Source: Aquabacterium sp. (GTDB lineage Bacteria; Pseudomonadota; Gammaproteobacteria; Burkholderiales; Burkholderiaceae_C). Taken from it: a stretch of DNA of 64,000 nt. The notes beneath the pieces are model-generated. The model saw only the letters and a program-made list of their open reading frames with translations. It made no database searches and had not been told where the DNA came from. A program made the position numbers and the translations under genes. Positions 33,779-42,407 of the stretch are shown here, piece after piece (position 1 is the first letter of the stretch; every line of letters starts with the position of its first letter). The stretch spans positions 62,001-126,000 of the forward strand of contig NZ_JAQSDR010000038.1 of the NCBI RefSeq assembly GCF_029946005.1, written 5' to 3'.

Positions 33779-34636
33779 ATGCGTGAACTTTCCAGCAGCG
33801 GCCAGCAGGCCATCAACGACATCGCCTCCCGCACGGGCTTCAGCCCAGATGCCGTCCTGAGCATGCTCGACTCCGTCATCAACGGCAACGGCGGCATGGC
33901 CCAGTTCAACCACCCCGAGTTTGGTGGCTACGGGCAGTGGATGCGCGGCGGCATGACCATGGTGTCCGACATGTTCAACAACCACTTGAAGGGGCGCGTG
34001 GATGGCCTTTGCTTCGAGTTGGCCAACCTGATCGCCAGTCAGCCCGACCTGGTCCGCACCGGCAGCTTCCAATCCCAAAGCCAGGGCGGGCAAGATGCCT
34101 ACGGTCAGCAACAGCAGAACCACCACAGCTACCAGGGCAGTTCGCCATCGCCAGGTGGGGGGCACGCCGAATCGGCCAGCCTGTTCGTGCCCGGCACCTC
34201 CAGCGATTGGTGGCCGACCGACTTGCGTTGGCCCAACAGCACCGGTGCCCAGAATGGCGTGCGTTACGCCTACTTCGCACAGGCGCGGCGCCTGGCGATC
34301 GACGTGGGTGGCCGGGTCACGGTCTACGACACGCTGGACCACCAGATTGGTGGTTTCTCTCAGCAGCAATCGGGCAGCGGCTCCATCAGCTTCACCAGCC
34401 AATACGGCCTGATCGACGTGGCCTCGTTGCCGGTGGTGTCGGGGGAGGGCGCACACCGCTCGGCGCCGACTTACAGCGCGCCGCAGCCGCAGCGTTTCGA
34501 GTCAGCGCCTGCGAACGCGGCCGACCCGGCTGACATCTTTGGCACGATTGAAAAGTTGGCCGCCTTGCAGGCCAAGGGTTTCATCAGCGCGGAAGAGTTC
34601 GCGGCCAAGAAGTCCGAACTCCTGGGCCGCCTTTAA
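33779..34636 (+). CDS. SHOCT-domain protein
   Basis: A 285-residue cytoplasmic protein. The N-terminus (1-100) resembles a helical oligomer module with GGMAQFNHPEFGGYGQWMRGG, the middle is Gln/Ser/Gly-rich linker, residues about 130-225 a compact beta unit, and the last 30 residues a SHOCT motif (IEKLAALQAKGFISAEEFAAKKSELL). SHOCT segments mediate oligomerisation. The start at 33779 matches the beginning of the conserved part. No enzymatic role can be inferred. Confidence 0.75.
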   Translation: MRELSSSGQQAINDIASRTGFSPDAVLSMLDSVINGNGGMAQFNHPEFGGYGQWMRGGMTMVSDMFNNHLKGRVDGLCFELANLIASQPDLVRTGSFQSQSQGGQDAYGQQQQNHHSYQGSSPSPGGGHAESASLFVPGTSSDWWPTDLRWPNSTGAQNGVRYAYFAQARRLAIDVGGRVTVYDTLDHQIGGFSQQQSGSGSISFTSQYGLIDVASLPVVSGEGAHRSAPTYSAPQPQRFESAPANAADPADIFGTIEKLAALQAKGFISAEEFAAKKSELLGRL

Positions 34637-34657
34637 GCCTTCGTCGTCCACTCGCGG

Positions 34658-35062
34658 TCAAAGCCAGGTGCCGCTGCCGTGTGGCATCTGGATGGTGTTG
34701 GCGGGGCTGTCGTTGGTGATGAATGAGCCGATGAAGATGCTCAGCAGGGCGATGAAGATGCTGGCAAAGAACGCCGTCCAGAAGCTGGACACCTTGAAGC
34801 CTTTGACCAGCGAGGCCACCAGCATGATCATCAAGGCGTTGATCACCAGCAGGAACAGGCCAAAGGTGATCAAGGTCAGTGGCAGTGTGAGCAAGACCAG
34901 CAGCGGCTTGACGATGGCATTGGCAAAGCCCAACAGCAAGGCTGACACGATCAGCGACGAGGCATCGTCAAACTTCAAACCTTTGAACAGGTGACTGGCC
35001 GCCCAAAGTGACAGGGCCGTGATGGCCCAATGGATCAGGAAAGGCGTCAAGTGGTCGAGCAT
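34658..35062 (-). CDS. Phage-holin superfamily IV membrane protein (YvlD-like)
   Basis: A 134-residue protein with four membrane segments and the pattern FANAIVKPLLVLLTLPLTLITFGLFLLVINAL seen in the four-TM 'phage holin family' (PF04020). No phage genes are near, so it is a chromosomal envelope protein rather than a lysis gene. The start is uncertain: ATG at 35092 is possible, which would leave 79 bases to the divergent ku gene. Confidence 0.78.
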   Translation of the reverse strand: MLDHLTPFLIHWAITALSLWAASHLFKGLKFDDASSLIVSALLLGFANAIVKPLLVLLTLPLTLITFGLFLLVINALMIMLVASLVKGFKVSSFWTAFFASIFIALLSIFIGSFITNDSPANTIQMPHGSGTWL

Positions 35063-35171
35063 GTGGGGCCAGTGCAATGGTGGTGGCGCCATTATCAATC
35101 GGCCAGGCAGGCACGCCAACTGCTGGAAGTCAGGACCATCACTACCGTCAGGGCATCGCGCCTTGCCTGCC

Positions 35172-36062
35172 ATGCCGCACAGTCTCTGGAAAGGTGCCAT
35201 TTCATTCGGCCTGGTGCACATCCCGGTCGCGCTCTACCCCGCGTCCCGCGAAGACGCCATCGATTTTGACTGGCTGGACAGCCGTTCGATGGACCCGGTG
35301 GGCTACAAGCGCATCAACAAGCGCACGGGCAAGGAGATCACCAAAGAGCACATCGTCAAGGGCGTGAAGTACGAGGACGACCGCTACGTCGTGCTCAGTG
35401 ATGAGGAGATCAAGCAGGCCTATCCCAAGACCACGCAGACGATCGAGATCGAGGCCTTCGTCAAGGCGCAGGACATCCCCTTCGTGCACCTGGAACGGCC
35501 TTACTACCTGGCCCCGATTGCCAAGGGCGAGAAGGTCTATGCCCTGTTGCGCGAGACCCTGTTGGCGTCCAAGCGGATCGGCATTGCCCGTGTGGTCATC
35601 CAGACCAAAGAGCACCTGGCGGCCTTGATTCCCGTGGGACCGGCCTTGATGCTGAACACCTTGCGCTGGCCTGCCGAGATCCGCCCCTGGGACGAGCTCA
35701 AGCTGCCGGCCGAAGGCGCCAAGGCGGCAGGCTTGAGCGAGCGTGAGTTGAGCATGGCCTCGCAGCTGGTGGACGACATGTCGGCCAACTTTGACCCCAG
35801 CCAGTACAGCGACAGGTTCCGCGATGCGGTGATGGGCTTGATCGAGACGAAGGCCCAAGCCGGGCAACTCAACGAGGTCAAGGCACTGGAATCGGAGGAC
35901 GCCGGGGCCAGCAGCAATGTGATCGACCTGACCGAGTTGCTCAAGCGCAGCCTGAACAAGGGATCGGCGCCCGGCGACCAAGCCGCCGCACCGAAGCCAG
36001 CGGCCAAGAAAGCCGCGCCCCGCAAGGGAACGGGGCGCGCACCCGCCCGCAAGCGCGCTTGA
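35172..36062 (+). CDS. ku: Ku protein, DNA end-binding
   Basis: A 296-residue bacterial Ku. It begins with the typical LWKGAISFGLVHIPVALYPA and continues with VGYKRINKRTGKEI, the DDRYVVLSDEEI segment and the ring-forming FVHLERPYYLAP region. After about residue 265 comes a basic tail rich in Lys/Arg/Pro/Ala that aids DNA binding. Ku threads onto broken DNA ends and recruits LigD, whose gene is two genes downstream in the same operon. It is divergent from the holin-like gene. Confidence 0.95.
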   Translation: MPHSLWKGAISFGLVHIPVALYPASREDAIDFDWLDSRSMDPVGYKRINKRTGKEITKEHIVKGVKYEDDRYVVLSDEEIKQAYPKTTQTIEIEAFVKAQDIPFVHLERPYYLAPIAKGEKVYALLRETLLASKRIGIARVVIQTKEHLAALIPVGPALMLNTLRWPAEIRPWDELKLPAEGAKAAGLSERELSMASQLVDDMSANFDPSQYSDRFRDAVMGLIETKAQAGQLNEVKALESEDAGASSNVIDLTELLKRSLNKGSAPGDQAAAPKPAAKKAAPRKGTGRAPARKRA

Positions 36063-36080
36063 CCCAGGCGGAGACCCACC

Positions 36081-36665
36081 ATGATCCACGCCCTGCCCAC
36101 CGATGACTTCCTGGCTGCGGTCCAGGACTTCGACCGCCATGCCCGGCTGGGCGAGCGGCAGGTGCGTGATCATCTGCAGGGCCGCCGGGGCGCGTGGTCG
36201 GCGGAGCGGCCGTGGAACCCCCTGCACCGGCATCCCCAGGCTGCGCGACTGAGCAGTGACCTGGTGCTGCGGCCGGTGGCCGGGCGCTCCTTGGTTCGGA
36301 TGGGGCTGTACGCTGACATGGGCGCGGCGGAGTCGGCCTTGGGGGTGTGCCACGACCTGTACGAATTTGCCCACGACCTGGCCCAGGCAGACGATGAGCA
36401 CGGCGCCTGCTTCGCCGCCTTGTTCAAAGGCCAGCCCATTGGCAGCGAGGTCCATTTCGACCACCTGCTGTGGCGCCAGTTGCAGACCATGCACGGCGTG
36501 GATGCGCAGTACTTCGATGGGGGTGACCCGGCCAGTGTGGATGCGACCAAGGTCCAGTTTGCATTCGGTGGCCGCGTTTACGTGGTGGTGGGGCGGCATC
36601 AGGGGGCTGGCGCCTTGCCGCGACCGTCCATGGTCTTCTACCCAGTCTGGGAGGCGTGGCGATGA
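36081..36665 (+). CDS. YqcI/YcgG-like protein between ku and ligD
   Basis: A 194-residue protein. Its C-terminal stretch FAFGGRVYVVVGRHQGAGALPRPSMVFYP (about 161-189) fits the end of YqcI/YcgG proteins (FxVxGRAFFVVGLHPxASRxxR...ALVFNP), and the HLLWRQLQTMH block fits their middle. That family includes haem-dependent N-oxygenases of the GntA type. Here the N-terminal part is short, so the assignment is tentative. It lies 18 bases after ku and overlaps ligD by four bases, so it is co-expressed with the end-joining genes. Confidence 0.55.
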   Translation: MIHALPTDDFLAAVQDFDRHARLGERQVRDHLQGRRGAWSAERPWNPLHRHPQAARLSSDLVLRPVAGRSLVRMGLYADMGAAESALGVCHDLYEFAHDLAQADDEHGACFAALFKGQPIGSEVHFDHLLWRQLQTMHGVDAQYFDGGDPASVDATKVQFAFGGRVYVVVGRHQGAGALPRPSMVFYPVWEAWR

Positions 36666-39154
36666 CATCGCAAGCCCTGGCACGCTATTGGGACAAGCGG
36701 GATTTTTCCGTCACCGCCGAGCCCCGAGGACAGCAGGTGGCCGAGGCCCAGGGTTGGACCTTCGTCATTCAAAAGCACGCGGCATCGCACCTTCACTACG
36801 ATTTTCGTTTGGAGCTGGGCGGCGTGCTGGTGTCCTGGGCGGTGCCCAAAGGCCCGAGCTTTGACCCGAGCGACAAGCGCATGGCGATCCACGTGGAAGA
36901 CCACCCCTTGTCGTACGGCGATTTCGAAGGGACCATCCCGCCCAAGCAATATGGCGCGGGCACCGTGATCGTGTGGGACAAGGGGCGGTGGGAGCCCGTG
37001 GGTGATCCACAGAAAGGCCTGGCGCAGGGCAAGCTGGTGTTCGCCCTGCACGGTCAGAAGCTGGCTGGGCTGTGGGAGCTGGTGAAGATTGCCAAACCTG
37101 GCGACCGGCAGGAGGCCTGGCTGCTCTTCAAGAAGCGCGACGAGTTCGCCCGGCCCCGGTCTGAGTACGACGTGGTGACCGCCTTGCCCGACAGCGTGAT
37201 CGCCAAGCCGATCAAGGCGCCTTCAACAGCGTCCCTGCCGGCCACGCTGGCGCCGCAGCTCGCCACCTTGGCCACGGGCGTGCCGGCCACGGGGCGCTGG
37301 TTGTTCGAACTCAAGTTCGATGGCTACCGCCTGATGACCCGAATCGAGCATGGCCAGGCCAGGCTCATCACACGCGGTGGCCATGACTGGTCTGACAAGA
37401 TGCCAGCGCTGGTGCAAAGCATCGAGCGGATGGGCATCCAATCGGCGTGGCTGGACGGTGAAATCGTGGTGCTGGGTGACGATGGCGCACCCCACTTCAA
37501 TGCGCTGCAAAGCGCTTTCACCCACCACACCCGCACCGATCAGATCATCTATTTCTTGTTCGACATGCCCTTCCTGAATGGCCAGGACTTGCGCCCCTCG
37601 CCGCTGGAAGCACGCCGACAGCAACTCAAGGCCTTGATCGATGCCAAAGGGTGCGAACCGATTCGGTTCAGCGCCGATTTCGAAGCAGACCCGGCCTCCA
37701 TCCTTCAATCAGCCTGCCAGTTGAAGATGGAAGGCGTCATCGCCAAGCGGGCCGATGCGCCCTACACCTCCGGCCGCTCCGACACCTGGCTCAAACTCAA
37801 GTGCAAGCAACGCCAGGAGTTCGTGGTGTGCGGCTACACCGACCGCAGCGATGGCTCGGCACAGGTGGGCAGCCTCCTGCTGGGGGTGCACGACGGGAAG
37901 GGCCCACTGATCTCGGTGGGCAGCGTTGGCACCGGCTGGAGCGCGCAGGAGGCGCGCGACTTGAAAGCGGCTTTGGCCAAGCGACACAGCGCCCAGGCGC
38001 CTTTCGCGGCGGGGGTGGCCAAACCGGGCCGGTGGTCCAGGCGTGTGTTGGGCAGCGAGCGCTGGGTTAAACCCACCTTGGTGGCCGAGGTCGAGTTCGC
38101 CGAGTGGACCACCGATGGCCAGATCAGGCAGGCTTCGTACGTGGCGCTGCGCAGCGACAAGCCTGCCAAAGCCATCGTGCGCGAGGTGGCCAAAACCGTG
38201 GGGGAGTCAGCAGCCATGCCTGCTTCAAGCGCATCGACCACTTTTGGCAAAGTCAAAGTCAGCCATGGCGAACGGGTCATCGACCCGGCCTCGGGCACCA
38301 CCAAGCTGGCACTGGTGCGTTACTACGAATCAGTGGCCGACTGGATCCTGCCGCACCTCAAAGGCCGGCCGTGTTCCCTGGTGCGGGGCCCGGAGGGCGT
38401 GGGTGGGCAGCTCTTCTTCCAGAAACATGGCGGCACCATCGGCATCCCAGGCATCCCAGGCATCCGGGAACTCGATCCCGCACTGTGGCCTGATCACGAG
38501 GCCTTGCTGGAGGTGCCCAGCGTGTCGGCCCTGCTGAGCGCCGCGCAAATGAATGTGATCGAGTTCCACACCTGGAACTCGCGCAGCCGCCACATCAACA
38601 AGCCCGACCGCATGGTGTTTGACCTGGATCCCGGTGAAGGCACATCCTGGGCGCATGTCCAGGAGGCGGCCATGCTGGTGCGGTCTTTCCTGACCGAGCT
38701 GGGCCTGGCCTCCTGGCTGAAGACCAGTGGGGGCAAGGGACTGCATGTGGTGGTGCCCTTGACGCCGCGCCTGACGGCCGACACGGTCAAGGCATTCTCC
38801 AAAGTGATCGTGCAGCACCTGGCCACCACCATCCCGACGCGCTTCGTGGCCAAGAGCGGGCCGGCCAACCGGGTGGGCAAGCTCTTCGTCGATTACCTTC
38901 GCAATGGCCATGGCGCCACCACGGCCGCGGCGTTCTCAGCCCGGGCCAGACCCGGTCTGGGCGTGTCCATGCCGGTGGCCTGGGACGAGTTGCCCACCCT
39001 GAAAAGCGGGGCCGACTGGACCGTCGCCACCGCGCGGGATCGCTTGTCCTTCCAGGCCGAGGATCCGTGGGCGGACTACTGGACGCACAAGCAAACCCTG
39101 AGCGGGGCGATGAAAGCGCTGGGCTTCAAGCCATCTCCCGCAGGATCGACATGA
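36662..39154 (+). CDS. ligD: Multifunctional DNA ligase D
   Basis: An 830-residue LigD with domain order phosphoesterase (about 20-150; HLHYDFRLEL), ATP-dependent ligase (about 195-500; nucleotidyl Lys218 in ELKFDGYRL) and primase-polymerase (about 535-815; metal-binding Asp654 and Asp656 in FDLDPGEG, GGKGLHVVVPL). It repairs double-strand breaks with Ku by trimming, filling and sealing ends. ATG 36662 overlaps the previous gene; a GTG six bases earlier is possible. Its last 29 bases overlap the convergent kinase gene. A 9-base tandem repeat lies at 38441-38465. Confidence 0.95.
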   Translation: MTSQALARYWDKRDFSVTAEPRGQQVAEAQGWTFVIQKHAASHLHYDFRLELGGVLVSWAVPKGPSFDPSDKRMAIHVEDHPLSYGDFEGTIPPKQYGAGTVIVWDKGRWEPVGDPQKGLAQGKLVFALHGQKLAGLWELVKIAKPGDRQEAWLLFKKRDEFARPRSEYDVVTALPDSVIAKPIKAPSTASLPATLAPQLATLATGVPATGRWLFELKFDGYRLMTRIEHGQARLITRGGHDWSDKMPALVQSIERMGIQSAWLDGEIVVLGDDGAPHFNALQSAFTHHTRTDQIIYFLFDMPFLNGQDLRPSPLEARRQQLKALIDAKGCEPIRFSADFEADPASILQSACQLKMEGVIAKRADAPYTSGRSDTWLKLKCKQRQEFVVCGYTDRSDGSAQVGSLLLGVHDGKGPLISVGSVGTGWSAQEARDLKAALAKRHSAQAPFAAGVAKPGRWSRRVLGSERWVKPTLVAEVEFAEWTTDGQIRQASYVALRSDKPAKAIVREVAKTVGESAAMPASSASTTFGKVKVSHGERVIDPASGTTKLALVRYYESVADWILPHLKGRPCSLVRGPEGVGGQLFFQKHGGTIGIPGIPGIRELDPALWPDHEALLEVPSVSALLSAAQMNVIEFHTWNSRSRHINKPDRMVFDLDPGEGTSWAHVQEAAMLVRSFLTELGLASWLKTSGGKGLHVVVPLTPRLTADTVKAFSKVIVQHLATTIPTRFVAKSGPANRVGKLFVDYLRNGHGATTAAAFSARARPGLGVSMPVAWDELPTLKSGADWTVATARDRLSFQAEDPWADYWTHKQTLSGAMKALGFKPSPAGST
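38441..38465 (+). repeat. 9-base tandem repeat inside ligD
   Basis: GGCATCCCA is repeated in tandem (2.8 copies), coding Gly-Ile-Pro units (GIPGIPGI) in the start of the polymerase domain. Being a multiple of three, gain or loss of a copy would keep the frame. Confidence 0.8.
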
Positions 39155-41093
39155 GCTCCTCGGGGTCCACCGGCTTGGTGAGGTGCCGGTCAAAGCCTGC
39201 GTCGTCCGCGGCTTGCTTGTCCTGCGCCTGGCCCCAGCCAGTCACAGCCACGAGCAGCATGTGGGCACCCCACGGTTGTTGCCGAATCAACTTGGCCACC
39301 TCGTAGCCATTGAGCTTGGGCAGGCCGATGTCCAGCAAGGTCAATTCCGGCAAGAACTCGCCCGCCAGGCGCAAAGCGGCCATGCCATCGCCCGCGCTGC
39401 GCACCTGATGGCCTTGCAGGCCCAGCAGCATCTCCAGGCTTTCGGCGGCGTCTGCATTGTCGTCCACCACCAGGATTCGCATGGTTCGCAGGTCGCTTTC
39501 GTCGGGCTTGTCCACCTGGGTTGCCGCGGCGCGAGCGCCGGGGGCCAAGGGCAGGGTGACCACGAACTCGCTGCCTTGGCCCGGCCCATCGCTGTGCGCT
39601 GACACGGCGCCGCCGTGCAGCTCGACCAGCCCGCGCACCAGGGCCAGGCCAATGCCCAGGCCACCTTGCGAGCGCTCCAGCGCAGGCGTCAGTTGCGAGA
39701 ACATCTCGAAGATGGTGGCCAGGTGCTCGCGGGGGATGCCCAGGCCCGAATCGCGCACCGTCACGGTCGCGTGCTCGCCCACCTGTTGCACGCTCAGCCA
39801 GATGCGGCCACCGGGCGGCGTGTACTTGATGGCGTTGTTGAGCAGGTTCAGGATGACTTGCGTGAGCCGCGTTGGGTCGGCGTCCAGCACGATGGCCTGG
39901 TCGGGCAGGTCCAAGGTCAAATCGTGCGAGGCGGCCTGCACCAGGGGCGTCGCGGCTTCGAGCGCGCCGTGCACCGCGTGGGCCAACTCAACGCGTTGTC
40001 GGCGCAGTACCAGCTTGCCTTGGGTGATGCGCGAGACTTCGAGCAAATCGTCCACCAGGTGGGTCAGGTGCTGCAACTGGCGCTCCAGCACTTCGCGCGT
40101 CCAGCGCAACTGGGTGGGGTCCAGGGTCTGCAGTTTGAGCAACTCGACCACATTGCGCATGGGGGCCAGCGGGTTGCGCAATTCGTGAGCGAGGGTGGCC
40201 AGGAACTCGTCCTTGCGGCGGTCGGCTTGTGCCAGGCGCTCGCTGATCTCTTGCCACTGGTCTTCCGAATGCTTGCGCTCGGTGATGTCGATGCCCAGGC
40301 CGTACAGTGTCACCGGTTTGCCTTGCTCATCGTAGACGGCGCGGCCCCGGCCTTCCATCCATCGCCATTGCCCGCTGGCATGCCGAAAGCGGAACTCGAC
40401 GCTGTAGTCGGTGCCCTGGGTCACGGCGTGTTCCACGGCCTCGCTGACCTTCGGGAGGTCTTCATGGTGAACGAGGTCGAAAAAGTCGGACCCGGTGCCG
40501 ACAAAGCCCCCGACGGGCAGGCCCATGAGCGCTTCAAGCTGGCGGCTCCACCAGACCTCGTTGGTGGCCAGGTTGCGGGACCATGCGCCCATCTGGCCGC
40601 CCTGCATGGCCAAGCCCAGCACATCGGCGGTTTCCTGCAGTGCCTTTTGCGCCTCGTGTTGGGCCGCCAGGGCGGCCTCGGCGTTCTTGCGCGACTGAAC
40701 CAGTTCGTTCTCGTACTTGTGTCGGTCGCGGACCACGATGACGGCCAGCTCGTGGTAAGTGGTGTCGCCATGTCGCTTGCGGATCGCATTGAGCAGCATG
40801 GGCACGTGGCCGCCATCGCGGTGCATCATGTCGAGCTTGACCTCGGCCACCGAGCCCTGGATCTGGAGCAAGGGCGACCAGTGGGTCTGGTAAAACACCC
40901 GGCCCCCCATCGTCAACAACTCCTGCACCCGGCGCTGGCCAATCAGGTCGGTGGCGTCTTGACCAATCCACCGGCAAAACGTGCCATTGGCGCGAAGGAT
41001 GGTGCCATCGGTGCTGGTGAGCAGCAAGCCTGACGCGGCCTGCTCGTAGAGCGCCTCAGCGGTGGGCAGCTGGGGGGGCGCGCTGGTGAGCAT
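39126..41093 (-). CDS. Double-PAS hybrid histidine kinase, RsbQ partner candidate
   Basis: A 655-residue soluble kinase. PAS 1 covers about 12-125 (SGLLLTSTDGTILRANGTF), PAS 2 about 155-275 (GAWSRNLATNEVWWS, then LYGLGIDITERK), HisKA holds His303 in LAHELRNPLAPM, followed by an ATPase domain (DSGLGI, GLGIGLALV) and a C-terminal receiver with LTLLDIGLPKLNG. It lies three bases after an RsbQ-like hydrolase gene. In Bacillus, RsbQ makes a ligand for the PAS domain of RsbP; here the PAS partner would be a histidine kinase. It overlaps ligD by 29 bases at its 3' end. Confidence 0.9.
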   Translation of the reverse strand: MLTSAPPQLPTAEALYEQAASGLLLTSTDGTILRANGTFCRWIGQDATDLIGQRRVQELLTMGGRVFYQTHWSPLLQIQGSVAEVKLDMMHRDGGHVPMLLNAIRKRHGDTTYHELAVIVVRDRHKYENELVQSRKNAEAALAAQHEAQKALQETADVLGLAMQGGQMGAWSRNLATNEVWWSRQLEALMGLPVGGFVGTGSDFFDLVHHEDLPKVSEAVEHAVTQGTDYSVEFRFRHASGQWRWMEGRGRAVYDEQGKPVTLYGLGIDITERKHSEDQWQEISERLAQADRRKDEFLATLAHELRNPLAPMRNVVELLKLQTLDPTQLRWTREVLERQLQHLTHLVDDLLEVSRITQGKLVLRRQRVELAHAVHGALEAATPLVQAASHDLTLDLPDQAIVLDADPTRLTQVILNLLNNAIKYTPPGGRIWLSVQQVGEHATVTVRDSGLGIPREHLATIFEMFSQLTPALERSQGGLGIGLALVRGLVELHGGAVSAHSDGPGQGSEFVVTLPLAPGARAAATQVDKPDESDLRTMRILVVDDNADAAESLEMLLGLQGHQVRSAGDGMAALRLAGEFLPELTLLDIGLPKLNGYEVAKLIRQQPWGAHMLLVAVTGWGQAQDKQAADDAGFDRHLTKPVDPEELMSILREMA

Positions 41094-41096
41094 CGG

Positions 41097-41900
41097 CTAG
41101 ACCTCCTGCTGGCGCAAAAAATCAGCCATGGCATCGGCGCTCGCGCTGGGAGCGCTCAGGTGCGGGCAGTGACCCACGTTGTCGATGATGCGCAAGGTGC
41201 TGCCCGGCATCGTGCGGTGCATGTACTGGCCCACGGACTGGGGCGCGATGATGTCTTCGCTGCACTGCAGGATCAGCGAAGGGGTGGTGACCAGGCTCAG
41301 CTCGGCCCGGTGGTCGGACAGGAAGGTGACGCGGGCGAAATGCTTGGCGATGTCGGGGTCGGTGCGGCAGAAGCTGTTGGTCAACTCGATGCCCAGTTCA
41401 GGTTGCATCGGCGAGCCCATGATGGCCGGCGCCATGGTGCTGGACCAGCCCAGGTAGTTGCGCTCCAGTGTGCTCAGCAGGTCGTCGATGTCGGGGCGTG
41501 TGAAGCCGCCAATGTAGTCGCCGTCGTTGATGTAGCAAGGCGAGGGGCCGATCATGACTTGCGCCGCGAAGCGATCCGGGGCGTTGATGGCGGCCAGCAT
41601 GCCGATGCACGCGCTCACCGAATGCCCGACGAAGACCACGGGGCCGTCGGCGAACTCGTCGATGATTTCGATCAGGTCCGAGGCGTAGCCCTGCAAGGTG
41701 CCGTACTTGTCCCTGTCATAGGCCGACAGGTCGGAGCTGCCACTGCCCACCAGGTCGAACAGGACGGTTTTGAAGTGGCCTTGAAAGTGGTGGGCCATGA
41801 GCCGCCACATGTGCTGATCGCAGCCGAAGCCATGTCCAAAGACCATGGTCGCCTGGCCTTGTCCGGCCGTTTGCACATGGTTGCGTGCCTGAATGCTCAT
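41097..41900 (-). CDS. RsbQ-like alpha/beta hydrolase
   Basis: A 267-residue hydrolase with a GGAG ribosome site before the ATG ending at 41900. Nucleophile Ser94 sits in VGHSVSACIG, the acid is Asp216 in CSEDIIAP and the histidine is in NVGHCPHLSAP; the FGHGFGCDQHMW oxyanion region completes the RsbQ/KAI2-like pattern. Bacillus RsbQ is needed for energy-stress activation of the PAS phosphatase RsbP, and plant relatives are karrikin and strigolactone receptors. The adjoining PAS-PAS kinase gene supports a ligand-producing or ligand-sensing role. Confidence 0.87.
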   Translation of the reverse strand: MSIQARNHVQTAGQGQATMVFGHGFGCDQHMWRLMAHHFQGHFKTVLFDLVGSGSSDLSAYDRDKYGTLQGYASDLIEIIDEFADGPVVFVGHSVSACIGMLAAINAPDRFAAQVMIGPSPCYINDGDYIGGFTRPDIDDLLSTLERNYLGWSSTMAPAIMGSPMQPELGIELTNSFCRTDPDIAKHFARVTFLSDHRAELSLVTTPSLILQCSEDIIAPQSVGQYMHRTMPGSTLRIIDNVGHCPHLSAPSASADAMADFLRQQEV

Positions 41901-41960
41901 TTGTGCTCCAACAAGACTGATGCCAAGGGCGATTACCTCACAGCGGGTCTGCGGTTTGCC

Positions 41961-41996
41961 TTGACAGCCCCAAGATGCTGGCTCATTCAAGCCAGC
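41961..41996 (+). promoter_or_regulatory. Promoter with inverted repeat between RsbQ-like and receiver genes
   Basis: TTGACA, a perfect -35 box, lies at 41961-41966, and CATTCA at the right distance (41984-41989, 17-base spacer) would be a weak -10. A perfect seven-base inverted repeat GCTGGCT-N6-AGCCAGC (41977-41996) is centred exactly on this weak -10. A regulator binding there, or a hairpin at the start of the message, would control the lone receiver gene starting at 42020. Confidence 0.4.
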
Positions 41997-42019
41997 GGTT
42001 TCTCACTCAGGAGCAACTT

Positions 42020-42391
42020 ATGAACCAGGCGGCAGGCATGGGCAAAGTTTTGGTGGTGGATGACTGGCGCGACGGGGCCGAAAGCCTGGCCATGCTGTTG
42101 AATTCGGCGGGCTACGAGACGGCCACCGCCTACAACGGCGCCCAGGCCGTGGAGTTGGCCAAGAGCTTTCAACCGGACACGGTGATCCTCGACATCAACA
42201 TGCCCGTGATGGATGGGCACCAGGCAGCGCGCGAATTGCGGCAGACTTTGCCGGATCGGCATTTGATCCTGGTGGCCTTGACCGCTTTGGATCAGCGCAC
42301 ACGGCTTGGCAGCGTGTCCGATTTCGACCTGTACCTTCAGAAGCCGTGTGACACGGCCTTGTTGTTGAGCTTGATGAGCCATCTGCACTGA
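42020..42391 (+). CDS. Single-domain response regulator
   Basis: A 123-residue receiver: acidic pair in VLVVDDW, phosphorylation Asp58 in VILDINMPVMDG, Thr in LVALTALD and Lys in LQKPCD. The start follows AGGAGC. It is divergent from the RsbQ-like/PAS-kinase operon and has no output domain, so it may be a shuttle or sink for that kinase, alongside the kinase's own receiver domain. Confidence 0.9.
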   Translation: MNQAAGMGKVLVVDDWRDGAESLAMLLNSAGYETATAYNGAQAVELAKSFQPDTVILDINMPVMDGHQAARELRQTLPDRHLILVALTALDQRTRLGSVSDFDLYLQKPCDTALLLSLMSHLH

Positions 42392-42407
42392 CGGCCCGTT
42401 TGGCGCC

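Noticed and set aside
34658-35062. Holin-like gene as a sign of prophage
   Set aside because: No phage structural, integrase or lysis genes nearby; four-TM holin-superfamily proteins of this type are common chromosomal genes.
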